A DNA stretch of 64,000 nucleotides from Bacteroidota bacterium (GTDB lineage Bacteria > Bacteroidota > Bacteroidia > NS11-12g > UBA955). Positions 35,951 through 44,690 of the stretch are shown one piece after another. A program made the position numbers and the translations under genes. Below the pieces are notes generated by a model. It was not told where the DNA came from. It saw only the letters and a program-made list of their open reading frames with translations, and did not search any database. Location: NCBI GenBank assembly GCA_027488835.1, contig JAIYAW010000003.1:1-64000 (forward strand). The letters run 5' to 3'. Every line of letters begins with the position of its first letter. Position 1 is the stretch's first letter.

Positions 35951-36848
35951 CTTTTTGTAGTTGTATTTTGAGCGCGTCCAATCCATTAAATCTTTGTTCT
36001 TCCCGCAAAAATTGTACCAAAAACAAGGTGATTTGTTGGTTGTATATGTCGTTATTAAAGTCAAGAATATGTGCTTCAATGGTTTGGGTAGTGCCATCTA
36101 CTGTTGGTCTAACGCCAATATTGAGCATGATTTTATACTTGGTTTCTCCAATAAGTGTATAGCCAATGTACACTCCGTTGGGAGGGATTAATTTATTTGG
36201 TTCGTCAATTTGAATATTGGCAGTAGGAAATCCCAATTGACGGCCAAGCTGTTTTCCCTTTACTACAGTTCCACTTAGTATATAAGGTCTTCCCAATAAC
36301 TCATTTGCACTTTCGAGGTTACCACTATTCAAAGCTTTCCGAATTCTGGTGCTACTCACAGCAATTTCCTCAATTTCAGATGCATCAATCTCCTTTACAT
36401 CAAAATTGAATTCAGTTGCCAAATTGGTCAATTCTTCAAATCCTCCAGATCTATTTTTGCCAAATCGGTGGTCATATCCCACAACCATGCACTCCACATT
36501 TAGTTTTTTTACCAGTATTTCGTTCACGAATTCTCTAGGTGAAAATTGTGAAATTTCATGAGTAAACGACAATACAAGTACATAATCAATACCCATTTCT
36601 AAGATTTTTTTCGCCTTTTCTTCTATTGAAGATAAGAGTTTAATGCTGGTATTTTTGGGGTCAATGACCAATCTTGGATGTGGGTGGAAGGTAATTAATA
36701 AACTGGGTTTGCTATAGGATTTTGCTAGGTTAACTACTTGTTTTAAAACATGTTGATGTCCCAAATGAACGCCATCGAAAGTTCCCTGGGTAATTACAAA
36801 ACCATTGTTTTGAGGGATGTTTTCAAGGTCGAAAATTAAGCCGTTCAT
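35916..36848 (-). CDS. ribF: Bifunctional riboflavin kinase/FAD synthetase
   Basis: A 310-residue protein. The N-terminal FAD synthetase part has GTFDGVHLGHQ (22-32) and the C-terminal riboflavin kinase domain (about 185-308) has GKQLGRQLGFPTANI and NGVYIGY. It makes FMN and FAD from riboflavin in the cytosol. It is divergent from porQ with only 40 bases between the starts. A near-consensus -7 (GAACTTTG, 36857-36864) and a TTG at 36884-36886 are spaced 19 bases apart. Its end overlaps the M23 gene by 35 bases. Confidence 0.96.
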   Translation of the reverse strand: MNGLIFDLENIPQNNGFVITQGTFDGVHLGHQHVLKQVVNLAKSYSKPSLLITFHPHPRLVIDPKNTSIKLLSSIEEKAKKILEMGIDYVLVLSFTHEISQFSPREFVNEILVKKLNVECMVVGYDHRFGKNRSGGFEELTNLATEFNFDVKEIDASEIEEIAVSSTRIRKALNSGNLESANELLGRPYILSGTVVKGKQLGRQLGFPTANIQIDEPNKLIPPNGVYIGYTLIGETKYKIMLNIGVRPTVDGTTQTIEAHILDFNNDIYNQQITLFLVQFLREEQRFNGLDALKIQLQKDEAKTRAAQLL

Positions 36849-36875
36849 TCTATGTGCAAAGTTCGTAATAAACCC

Positions 36876-36883
36876 TATTTTTG
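36876..36883 (+). promoter_or_regulatory. -7 element TATTTTTG of porQ, interleaved with the ribF promoter
   Basis: Perfect TAnnTTTG, 5 bases before the ATG at 36889. The ribF promoter boxes on the other strand (36857-36886) overlap it, so the two promoters probably compete. Confidence 0.6.
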
Positions 36884-36888
36884 CAACT

Positions 36889-37920
36889 ATGAGGATGAAG
36901 TTTCTGCAATTTATTTTGTTAGTTGGAATAATCGCCAGTGGAAAAGCCCAAGTTGGAGGAACGGGAGTTTTTCAAATTTTGGAAGTTCCTTTGCACGCAA
37001 GATCTATGGCTTGGGGTGGTTATTTATTGGCTTCTCCTACTACAGATGTTCAATTCTCTTCAAACAATCCAGCGCTACTAAATAAGTCTTTACACAACAA
37101 CTATGGAGTTACTTATGGTAGTTTTTTACCTGGTGTAACCAATGGTGGAGTAGGGTATGCCTTCAACAAAGGAATTCATAATTTTTCATTTCATGCGCAA
37201 TACCTGGATTATGGCACAATGAAATCATTCGACGACGGTGGCAATTCGTTAGGAACTGTGTCGGCAAATGAAACCAAAGTAACGTTGGGCTATTCGAGAG
37301 AACTTACAGATAGAATTACTTTAGGAGCCCAGTTGGGTTTTGTTTACAGTGTTTTGGAACCCTACGTTTCAAATGGGATTTTTTCTAATTTAGGAGCGCA
37401 TTACAACTCGGAAGACACGCTGATTCAAATGGGATTGATTGTCAGAAACATTGGATTTATGTTAAACGCATATAGAAATGCCTCACGCGAATCACTTCCA
37501 TTTAATATTCAATATGGTGTTTCAATCAAACCAGCTCATATGCCAGTAAGATTTCAGATAATCGCGCATTCGCTTCAAAAATGGGATTTAACTTATGATC
37601 AATATTTGAAAACAGGTACAATGGATTTGAATGGACAAGAAGTTCTTCCGCAGGAATCAAACTTTGGAGATAAATTGTCAAGACATTTGGCATTAGGTAT
37701 GGAATTTATTTTGGGTGAACATCTGGGATTGTTAGTTGGATATAACCATCAACGCAGGGCGGAAATGGCGCCTGAAGCACAAAAAGGAATGGCGGGATTT
37801 GGTTGGGGATTGAAGTTTAAAGTGTATAAATTCCATATTACGTATGCGAGTTCATCTTATTTTCCGGGCTTTAACTCAAATATGTTTTCTATTTCATTAA
37901 TTCCCGCATTTTTAAATTAA
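36889..37920 (+). CDS. porQ: T9SS protein PorQ
   Basis: A 343-residue predicted outer-membrane beta barrel with a signal peptide (1-20) and the PorQ start GGTGVFQILEVPLHARSMAWGG. Strand repeats continue to a final SSSYFPGFNSNMFSISLIPAFLN. PorQ with PorU, PorV and PorZ forms the attachment complex that links T9SS cargo to lipopolysaccharide. The ATG at 36889 is chosen because it follows the -7 element by 5 bases; an ATG two codons later is possible. Three bases separate it from cmk. Confidence 0.9.
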   Translation: MRMKFLQFILLVGIIASGKAQVGGTGVFQILEVPLHARSMAWGGYLLASPTTDVQFSSNNPALLNKSLHNNYGVTYGSFLPGVTNGGVGYAFNKGIHNFSFHAQYLDYGTMKSFDDGGNSLGTVSANETKVTLGYSRELTDRITLGAQLGFVYSVLEPYVSNGIFSNLGAHYNSEDTLIQMGLIVRNIGFMLNAYRNASRESLPFNIQYGVSIKPAHMPVRFQIIAHSLQKWDLTYDQYLKTGTMDLNGQEVLPQESNFGDKLSRHLALGMEFILGEHLGLLVGYNHQRRAEMAPEAQKGMAGFGWGLKFKVYKFHITYASSSYFPGFNSNMFSISLIPAFLN

Positions 37921-37923
37921 TTC

Positions 37924-38601
37924 ATGAAAAAAATCAATATTGCAATTGACGGTTACAGCAGTTGTGGAAAAGGCACATTGGCAAAGCAATTGGCCCAAAA
38001 ACTAGAATATGTTTTTATTGATAGTGGTGCAATGTATAGGGCGGTTACGTTGTATTTGATAGAAAATAACATAGATATTGACAACGAAATTGCAATTTCA
38101 GAAGCGTTAAATCATATACAACTCGAATTTCATCCCTCAAAAGAAAACAACCGATTTGAGATACATTTAAACGGCAGAAATGTTGAATCTCTGATTCGTG
38201 AAATTCATATAGCCAACAAAGTGAGTTTTATTGCGAAAATTTCAGTTGTGAGAACGAAACTGGTAAGGATTCAACAGCAAATAGGTGAAAATAAAGGAGT
38301 GGTTATGGATGGTAGAGATATTGGCACCGTTGTTTATCCAGATGCAGAACTGAAAATTTTCATGACCGCTTCAAACGAGGTGAGGGCTGAGCGCAGATTC
38401 AAAGAAATGATTTCAGCGGGTAAAAATATAACCATTGAAGAAGTTTCGGCGAATTTAATTGAGCGTGATTCAATCGATTCTAGCCGCAAGGACAGTCCCT
38501 TAACGCTCAATGATAGCTATCATCTTCTTGACAATTCTCATCTTACGCCAAAACAGCAATTCGAACTTGCAATGAGTTGGGTAAATGAATTGTTGGATTA
38601 A
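37924..38601 (+). CDS. cmk: Cytidylate kinase
   Basis: A 225-residue P-loop kinase. The N-terminal IAIDGYSSCGKGTLAKQLA (6-24) is the nucleotide-binding loop, DSGAMYRAVTLY (38-49) binds CMP, and MDGRDIGTVVYPDAELKIF and SSRKDSPL complete the family. It phosphorylates CMP and dCMP. It follows porQ by 3 bases, so it is co-transcribed with this T9SS gene. Confidence 0.96.
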   Translation: MKKINIAIDGYSSCGKGTLAKQLAQKLEYVFIDSGAMYRAVTLYLIENNIDIDNEIAISEALNHIQLEFHPSKENNRFEIHLNGRNVESLIREIHIANKVSFIAKISVVRTKLVRIQQQIGENKGVVMDGRDIGTVVYPDAELKIFMTASNEVRAERRFKEMISAGKNITIEEVSANLIERDSIDSSRKDSPLTLNDSYHLLDNSHLTPKQQFELAMSWVNELLD

Positions 38602-38612
38602 AATAGTTTGTC

Positions 38613-38620
38613 TAACTTTG
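38613..38620 (+). promoter_or_regulatory. -7 element TAACTTTG of tpiA, with -33 TTG
   Basis: Perfect TAnnTTTG, 5 bases before the ATG at 38626. A TTG at 38593-38595 lies 17 bases upstream, inside the end of cmk. Confidence 0.65.
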
Positions 38621-38625
38621 CGCCA

Positions 38626-39387
38626 ATGAGAAAGAAAATAGTTGCCGGAAATTGGAAAATGAATAAAACCTTGGTTGAAAGCCAAGCGCTGATTACTGAA
38701 ATTAGAGGAATTGTTAGAGATGAGAATACCAATAAAGCCGAAGTAATTATTTGTCCTACTTTTTTGGCATTGTCTTCTGCATCAAAATTACTCGATGGAA
38801 GTACCGTTAAATTGGGTGCTCAAAATTGTCATTTTGAAGAAAGCGGCGCTTATACTGGAGAACTTTCTGCCTCTATGTTGAAGTCTGTTGGTGTTTCTCA
38901 TGTAATTATTGGACATAGTGAACGCCGTCAGTATTTTCATGAAACAAATGAAATGCTTGCCAAAAAAACAACAGCAGCGGTAAATCAAGGTTTAACCGTT
39001 TTGTTTTGCGTTGGGGAAACTTTGGAAGAAAGAGAATCTGGTTCGCATTTTAAGGTTATTCAATCTCAAATTTCTGAGGGACTTTTCCACCTTAGTGCGA
39101 AGGATATGTCGTTGGTAGTTGTGGCCTATGAGCCAGTTTGGGCTATTGGAACCGGATTAACAGCAAGTTCTGAGCAAGCGGAAGAAGTACATGCATTTAT
39201 TCGTACATTGCTCACAGAAAAATTTGGTGAAGCAATTTCAGAAGAAGTTTCTATCCTTTATGGCGGAAGTGTAAAACCCGATAACGCAGCAGAATTGTTT
39301 TCGCAAAAGAATATTGATGGTGGATTAATTGGAGGCGCTGCTTTGAAAGCACGAGATTTCTTTGATATTATCAAAGAGATTAAATAA
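38626..39387 (+). CDS. tpiA: Triose-phosphate isomerase
   Basis: A 253-residue TIM barrel with the conserved N-terminal AGNWKMNKT (catalytic Lys), the catalytic His in IIGHSERRQYFHE, the catalytic Glu in VVAYEPVWAIGTG and the phosphate-binding YGGSVKPDNA/GGLIGGAAL. It interconverts glyceraldehyde-3-phosphate and dihydroxyacetone phosphate. The ATG at 38626 gives the family N terminus; an upstream TTG at 38608 would run through the promoter. Confidence 0.98.
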   Translation: MRKKIVAGNWKMNKTLVESQALITEIRGIVRDENTNKAEVIICPTFLALSSASKLLDGSTVKLGAQNCHFEESGAYTGELSASMLKSVGVSHVIIGHSERRQYFHETNEMLAKKTTAAVNQGLTVLFCVGETLEERESGSHFKVIQSQISEGLFHLSAKDMSLVVVAYEPVWAIGTGLTASSEQAEEVHAFIRTLLTEKFGEAISEEVSILYGGSVKPDNAAELFSQKNIDGGLIGGAALKARDFFDIIKEIK

Positions 39388-39438
39388 AGCTCCTTTTTAT
39401 ACTAGTACAATACTTTATTGTATTTTTACGTTTCTCTT

Positions 39439-39443
39439 AGGAG
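39439..39443 (+). promoter_or_regulatory. Shine-Dalgarno AGGAG before the 1504-residue protein
   Basis: AGGAG spaced 7 bases from the ATG at 39451. A near-consensus -7 element (TATTTTTA, 39421-39428) precedes it. Strong SD sites are rare in this window. Confidence 0.6.
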
Positions 39444-39450
39444 TTATTCT

Positions 39451-42400
39451 ATGATTAAATTAAAATTGTTTTTCTTAATAGTGCTTTTGGCGCTCAGTAA
39501 TGCTGCTTTTTCTCAAATACGCAGTTTTAATTCTGATCCTACCATCTTCATGAAGGAATTGGAAGACCTTTTTAAGGGAGTTGATGACAAAGAAACGCTT
39601 CGAGATTTTGCTATTTTTAAAGAAAACTGGTTAAATGGTAAGTTTACTCCGAATCAGCAAAAATTTATGATGCAGGTTTCAAATCAAATGCTAACCGATC
39701 AAATGCAAGTATTGCCTTATTTCAAATTGTTTTATGGCACCATTACCCGTTTTCTTGAGAGAAAAATGCCCGATAAAACGCTTGCACAGTGGCAAGGGTT
39801 GGTGAAAACAATTTTGGCTAATTCATCCGAAGATTATCTCGAATTTCTAAAAACTACAGAACAATTATTTTCATCTAAAACACTATTTATCAATGAAAAT
39901 AAAAAATGGTTTGTTGATACTAATAATTACGATATTAAATTGGTTAAAGGCAAGATAGCCATTGATTTTGGCGAAGTTACTTTAACCTGTAAATCACTCA
40001 GTGATAAACTTATTATTTCAAAAACCAAGGGTATTTATTTTCCAGGAACAGCAATTTGGGAGGGGAAATATGGAAATACAGACTTTTCTAGAGCAATACC
40101 TGAAGACAAAACGCTCATTAAATTTGGCAAATACTCAATCAATTTCAATAAAGCCGAATATCAGATTGATACAGTGACGCTTATATATCCGAAATATTTT
40201 AAAGAACCCATTTTAGGGAAATTTTCTGATAAATTGATGTTTTCGCTCGATTCAAATACGGTGAAAACAGGCGGATATCCCAAATTTACATCATTTAATA
40301 ACAATTTGTTGGTTCGTGGTATTGTTGGTTCAGAATCCTTTTTTAGGGGTGGATTCTCAATGAATGGCGGTGTAATTAATACGCAAACAGTAGATAACAA
40401 ACCATCGTTCATTGATATTTTTTATAAAGGTAAAAAGAAGGTTACCTTGAAAAGTACGGGATTTAGAATTGCAAAAGGTGTTGCAAATTCTCCCAATACG
40501 GAATTTACTTTATACCTCGATAGCGGTAAAAACATTAGCCATCCTGCGGTTCAAGTTTCTTTTGTATTTAATGACAATCGTTTAATCATCAACCGTGGTG
40601 AAGAAGGATTGATGCGCACTGCATTCAATGATGATTACCACAACATGAGTATCGACGTGGAGCAGATTCGGTGGAAAATTGATGAGCCATTTGTAGATTT
40701 TGACAATATCAACGACGATAAAGGAGTGAAGTTTGAATCGAACGATTTCTTTAGGGATTTTATTTATGAAAAATGGCAAGGACCTTTACTCACCAACCCA
40801 CTTGAAAAAATTAACGCTTATTATTTAAGAACTCCTCCTGATCCAATAGCAGAAAGACTTGACAAAGAAATCAAAACATTATATGCAAATCCGAAGAGAG
40901 ATCAAGCTTTAATCTCGGTGAAGTTAAAAGAACTCAGCGAACGAAAAAGTAATGCAAAAAGATTGATTAATTTCAAAGAAAGAGGCACATTCCATTTAGA
41001 CGATTATTGTAGATTTTTCAATTTAGAACCCACGAATACCAAACACTTATTTATTGATTTGCACGATGCAGGGTTTGTGAATTATAATTTTAAAACTGAT
41101 AGCATTAAAATTAATCGCAAATTATTCAAATATAATTTGATGCACAAAAAAGCAATTGATTATGATGTAATCCGTTTGAATTCGGTAATTGCAGCAAAGC
41201 CCAATGCTACCTTGAATTTGCTTAGCAATGAAATGAATATTGAAGGGGTGAGATTCTGTTATTTTTCTGATTCCCAAAACGTAAGTGTTCGTCCTACAGA
41301 CCAATCTGTTGTTCTAACTCACAATAGAAATTTAAGATTTGGTGGGATGGTTCGTGCGGGTCGTTTTGATTTTTACGGGCAGCGATTTAATTTTTCATAT
41401 GAAAAATTCATTATTGATTTTGCGAATATTGATTCCATGCAAATGTTCTTTCCAGATGAAACGGGACAGAGATTGATTCCAATTAAATCGGTTTTAAGAA
41501 ACATTGGAGGGACATTATTCATTGATAAACCCAATAATAAATCGGGAAATATAAACTACCCAGAATATCCAATTTTCACTTCGAACAAAGGAAGTGATAT
41601 TTTGTATGACAAACCAAGTATTCACGGTGGCCAGTATAAAGGTGATGTGTTTAAGTTTGTGGTGGATCCATTTACAATTGATAGTTTAGATAACTTTACA
41701 ATCCAAGGTTTGCGATTTGAAGGAGAGTTCTTTTCAGATGGTATTTTTCCAGATTTTAGACATTATGCCTATATACAACCTGATTATTCTTTGGGATTTG
41801 TAAAATCAACGCCACCGGGAGGTTACCCAATGTACAGAGGGAAGGGACATGGCGATATGACCATGAATTTGAGTGAAATGGGTTTTTATGGTGAAAATGG
41901 TGAAATCAAATATGAAACAAGTTCTACCAAGTTTACTAAAATTCTGTTGTTGCTAAATGAAGCGAAGGGCGATATCAATTCTTACGATTTAAATCAGAAC
42001 TCCAAATATCCAGAAATTCATGCAGTAAATGCTTCTTTGAATTGGAAACCGTATAACGATAAGTACACCATTACCCAGGGTAAAACTCCCATCAAAATGT
42101 TTAATTATGGTTATGACTTCTTTGGTAAAATTACCCAGAGTCCTACCAATGTTATTGGTGACGGTTTATTGAAGTGGGATTTGGCAACATTTGGCAGCAA
42201 GGAAATGGTTTTTGCGCCTCAAAAAGCAAAAGCAGAAGTTGGAGAATTAACTATTTTTGCATTGGATTCAACCAAAGTGGTATTTAATAGCAAGAACATT
42301 CATGGTACAATGGATTTCGCAACAAGAATGGGTGATTTCGCAACAAATGAAATGGGCCAAATTACCAATTTTCCATTCAATAAATACCAAACCAATTTGA

Positions 42401-43965
42401 GTGATTACAAATGGAATATGGACAAGAAAACCATCGAAGCAAAAGTTGGTCCCGGTATGGGAGGCTTAACGCCAGAGTTTTTAAGTACCAATGTAACCCA
42501 AGATAGTTTGAAGTTTGAATCGCCAAAGGCCATTTACAATATGGAAGATTATACCCTCAAAGCTGAGCAGATTCCATATATTGATATTGCCGATTCTCGA
42601 TTGTTTTTGAAGGATGGGAAAGTGACCATCCGTGAAAATGCAAACATGGATACCTTATTTGAAACCAAGTTAATTGCCAATAGAGATGATAAGTTTCATG
42701 AAATTTATAAACTCACAATTAAAGTACTTGGCAAGAATAGGGTGCATGGTTCCGGATTTTACCAATACGTGGATAAACTTGCAAACCGCCAAGAGTTTTT
42801 GTTAGATAGCGTAATTGTAAATAGAAAGAAACATGTTGAGGGAATTGGTGTGATTCAAGAAGAAAGAGGATTTACCCTAGATAAGAAAATTGGATACAAG
42901 GGAATTGCTCAAATTGAAAGTAGTGAGCAATTGATTAAATTCTTAGGATTTGTGAAACCCTTGCATACATTTAAAAACGTACTGCCATCGGCTTGGGTGA
43001 GTTTCAGAGATTTTGTAGATCCCAAAGATGTGGTTATTCCATTGTCAAATCCACGTGATAGGCTCAATACAAAGCAGTTTGTTGGGTTATACATTGCAAA
43101 TGATTCGTCTCACGTTTATCCGTTGTTGTTTTCTGCAAGAAGACGATATAGCGATAATGATGTTTCTAACGATACCGGGATATTGTATTACGACCATAAG
43201 TTAGAAAGTTTCATGGTGGGAAGTGAAGACAAATTGAGAAATGGCGGAACAAAAGGTAGTTTCATTCAATTCAATGAAAAAGACCATACCATTCATGCAG
43301 AAGGTCCAATGGATTTTGGATTAGAATCTGAAAATATCAAATTTAAAAATGCCGGTCATGCCGATTTGAAAGCAAAAGACAGTACGTTCTCATTTAATTT
43401 GGCAATGATGCTCGATTTTCCTCTGCATAAAGACTTTGTTGAATATTTGGTAAACAAAATCAATGAAGGAGGACCAGGTACGGTTGATTTAAATACGGAC
43501 TTCTTTAAAGATGCACTTGGTGAGATGATTGCTTCACCAAAGGTATTGCGAAATGCAATTTCAGGTATTGAAAAGAGCAACCAACTCAAAGGAAAAGATG
43601 AATGCGATTATACCTTAGTAATGTCTGATGCAACGTTCCGTTGGGACAATAAAATGAGAGGTATGTATTGCAATGACAATGTAATTATTGCAAGTATTGC
43701 TGGTACCCCAATTAATAAAGAAGTAAAGGCAACCATGCTTTTAGAATCTAAACGTTCTGGTGAAAATATGTTTATCTACCTTAACTATGGCGAAGATTAT
43801 GTATTTTTCAACCTTACCAAAAGTAAGTGTGCGATTTATGCATCTGATCCTAAGTTAACAGAAATCTTGATTAACACGGCGAATAAGGTAAAAGCGAAAG
43901 ACTTTTATATCATGCAAACTACCGAGAGAACAGTAGACAAGTTCTTGAAGAAAATAGAGCGTTAA
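39451..43965 (+). CDS. Large exported protein of unknown function (1504 residues)
   Basis: I do not recognise this protein. It has a signal peptide (1-22, ending AFSQ). A helical N-terminal region (about 25-160, LEDLFKGVDDKETLRD) is followed by a long beta-rich part with repeated short strands. Around 460-560 is a helical, possibly winged-helix-like insert (LDKEIKTLYANPK and FHLDDYCRFFNLEPTN). A further very long beta region runs to about 1400, and a helical C terminus ends DKFLKKIER. Segments such as DSLKFESPKAIYNMEDYTLKA resemble the OstA/LptA-like periplasmic jelly-roll style, which would fit lipid or LPS transport, but this is only an impression. There is no sorting domain or membrane helix after the signal. 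It follows tpiA by 63 bases and meets truA tail to tail with a 4-base overlap. Confidence 0.85.
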   Translation: MIKLKLFFLIVLLALSNAAFSQIRSFNSDPTIFMKELEDLFKGVDDKETLRDFAIFKENWLNGKFTPNQQKFMMQVSNQMLTDQMQVLPYFKLFYGTITRFLERKMPDKTLAQWQGLVKTILANSSEDYLEFLKTTEQLFSSKTLFINENKKWFVDTNNYDIKLVKGKIAIDFGEVTLTCKSLSDKLIISKTKGIYFPGTAIWEGKYGNTDFSRAIPEDKTLIKFGKYSINFNKAEYQIDTVTLIYPKYFKEPILGKFSDKLMFSLDSNTVKTGGYPKFTSFNNNLLVRGIVGSESFFRGGFSMNGGVINTQTVDNKPSFIDIFYKGKKKVTLKSTGFRIAKGVANSPNTEFTLYLDSGKNISHPAVQVSFVFNDNRLIINRGEEGLMRTAFNDDYHNMSIDVEQIRWKIDEPFVDFDNINDDKGVKFESNDFFRDFIYEKWQGPLLTNPLEKINAYYLRTPPDPIAERLDKEIKTLYANPKRDQALISVKLKELSERKSNAKRLINFKERGTFHLDDYCRFFNLEPTNTKHLFIDLHDAGFVNYNFKTDSIKINRKLFKYNLMHKKAIDYDVIRLNSVIAAKPNATLNLLSNEMNIEGVRFCYFSDSQNVSVRPTDQSVVLTHNRNLRFGGMVRAGRFDFYGQRFNFSYEKFIIDFANIDSMQMFFPDETGQRLIPIKSVLRNIGGTLFIDKPNNKSGNINYPEYPIFTSNKGSDILYDKPSIHGGQYKGDVFKFVVDPFTIDSLDNFTIQGLRFEGEFFSDGIFPDFRHYAYIQPDYSLGFVKSTPPGGYPMYRGKGHGDMTMNLSEMGFYGENGEIKYETSSTKFTKILLLLNEAKGDINSYDLNQNSKYPEIHAVNASLNWKPYNDKYTITQGKTPIKMFNYGYDFFGKITQSPTNVIGDGLLKWDLATFGSKEMVFAPQKAKAEVGELTIFALDSTKVVFNSKNIHGTMDFATRMGDFATNEMGQITNFPFNKYQTNLSDYKWNMDKKTIEAKVGPGMGGLTPEFLSTNVTQDSLKFESPKAIYNMEDYTLKAEQIPYIDIADSRLFLKDGKVTIRENANMDTLFETKLIANRDDKFHEIYKLTIKVLGKNRVHGSGFYQYVDKLANRQEFLLDSVIVNRKKHVEGIGVIQEERGFTLDKKIGYKGIAQIESSEQLIKFLGFVKPLHTFKNVLPSAWVSFRDFVDPKDVVIPLSNPRDRLNTKQFVGLYIANDSSHVYPLLFSARRRYSDNDVSNDTGILYYDHKLESFMVGSEDKLRNGGTKGSFIQFNEKDHTIHAEGPMDFGLESENIKFKNAGHADLKAKDSTFSFNLAMMLDFPLHKDFVEYLVNKINEGGPGTVDLNTDFFKDALGEMIASPKVLRNAISGIEKSNQLKGKDECDYTLVMSDATFRWDNKMRGMYCNDNVIIASIAGTPINKEVKATMLLESKRSGENMFIYLNYGEDYVFFNLTKSKCAIYASDPKLTEILINTANKVKAKDFYIMQTTERTVDKFLKKIER

Positions 43966-44690
43966 TTCGGGTAAATTACTTTAGTTAGAAATAATCCTTT
44001 TGCAGCCACTGAATTACCGGCATCAGATCTTGTCCCGGTTTTCAGTATGGTTTCAAATTCATCTACTGACATTTTTTCGGTTCCAATTAAAATACTCGTT
44101 CCTACCAAGGCCCTAACCATATTTCTAAGAAATCTGCTTGCAGATATCCTAAATATTATCTGTGAACCCTGTTCGAACCAGATTGCCTCGTAAACATGAC
44201 AACGGTAATTATCCGCAGGAGGTAATCCTTTACAAAATGCTTGAAATTCATTTGTACCCAAAAGAATTTTTGCGGCTTGATTCATGGCATCTAAATCCAA
44301 CTTTTTTGTAAAAGAATAAGAAAATCTATCAGTAAAAGGATTGGGATTTGTTTCAATGAAATACTGATATTCTCGCAATGTTGCATCGAATCTTGCATGG
44401 AAGCTATCATGGGTTGGCAAACAATTTTTAATAGAAATACTTTTTGGCAGCATCGCATTGAGTTTGTATACAAACGATTCCGGCATGGGTAAATCAAAAT
44501 TAAAATGTGCGGTATATTCACTTGCATGAACACCTGTATCGGTTCTTCCACAACCCATAATTTCGATGGGTTGATTGCATATTTGAGAAAGTTTATGTTG
44601 AATTACCTCTTGAACAGTAATTCCATTTGGTTGAATTTGCCAACCATGAAAGTCAGTGCCATCGTATGATAAATCGAGGCGGTAACGCAT
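43962..44690 (-). CDS. truA: tRNA pseudouridine(38-40) synthase TruA
   Basis: A 242-residue protein with the catalytic aspartate in MGCGRTDTGVHA (Asp51), the YDGTDFHGWQ start and the C-terminal RFLRNMVRALVG motif. It makes pseudouridine at positions 38-40 of the tRNA anticodon stem-loop. Its start codon shares one base with the thiolase stop (TAATG), so the two are coupled. Its stop overlaps the stop of the 1504-residue gene through a TTAA. Confidence 0.97.
   Translation of the reverse strand: MRYRLDLSYDGTDFHGWQIQPNGITVQEVIQHKLSQICNQPIEIMGCGRTDTGVHASEYTAHFNFDLPMPESFVYKLNAMLPKSISIKNCLPTHDSFHARFDATLREYQYFIETNPNPFTDRFSYSFTKKLDLDAMNQAAKILLGTNEFQAFCKGLPPADNYRCHVYEAIWFEQGSQIIFRISASRFLRNMVRALVGTSILIGTEKMSVDEFETILKTGTRSDAGNSVAAKGLFLTKVIYPN

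Noticed and set aside
35951-36097. 49-residue extension of the M23 peptidase
   Set aside because: It lies wholly within ribF and would bury the export signal.
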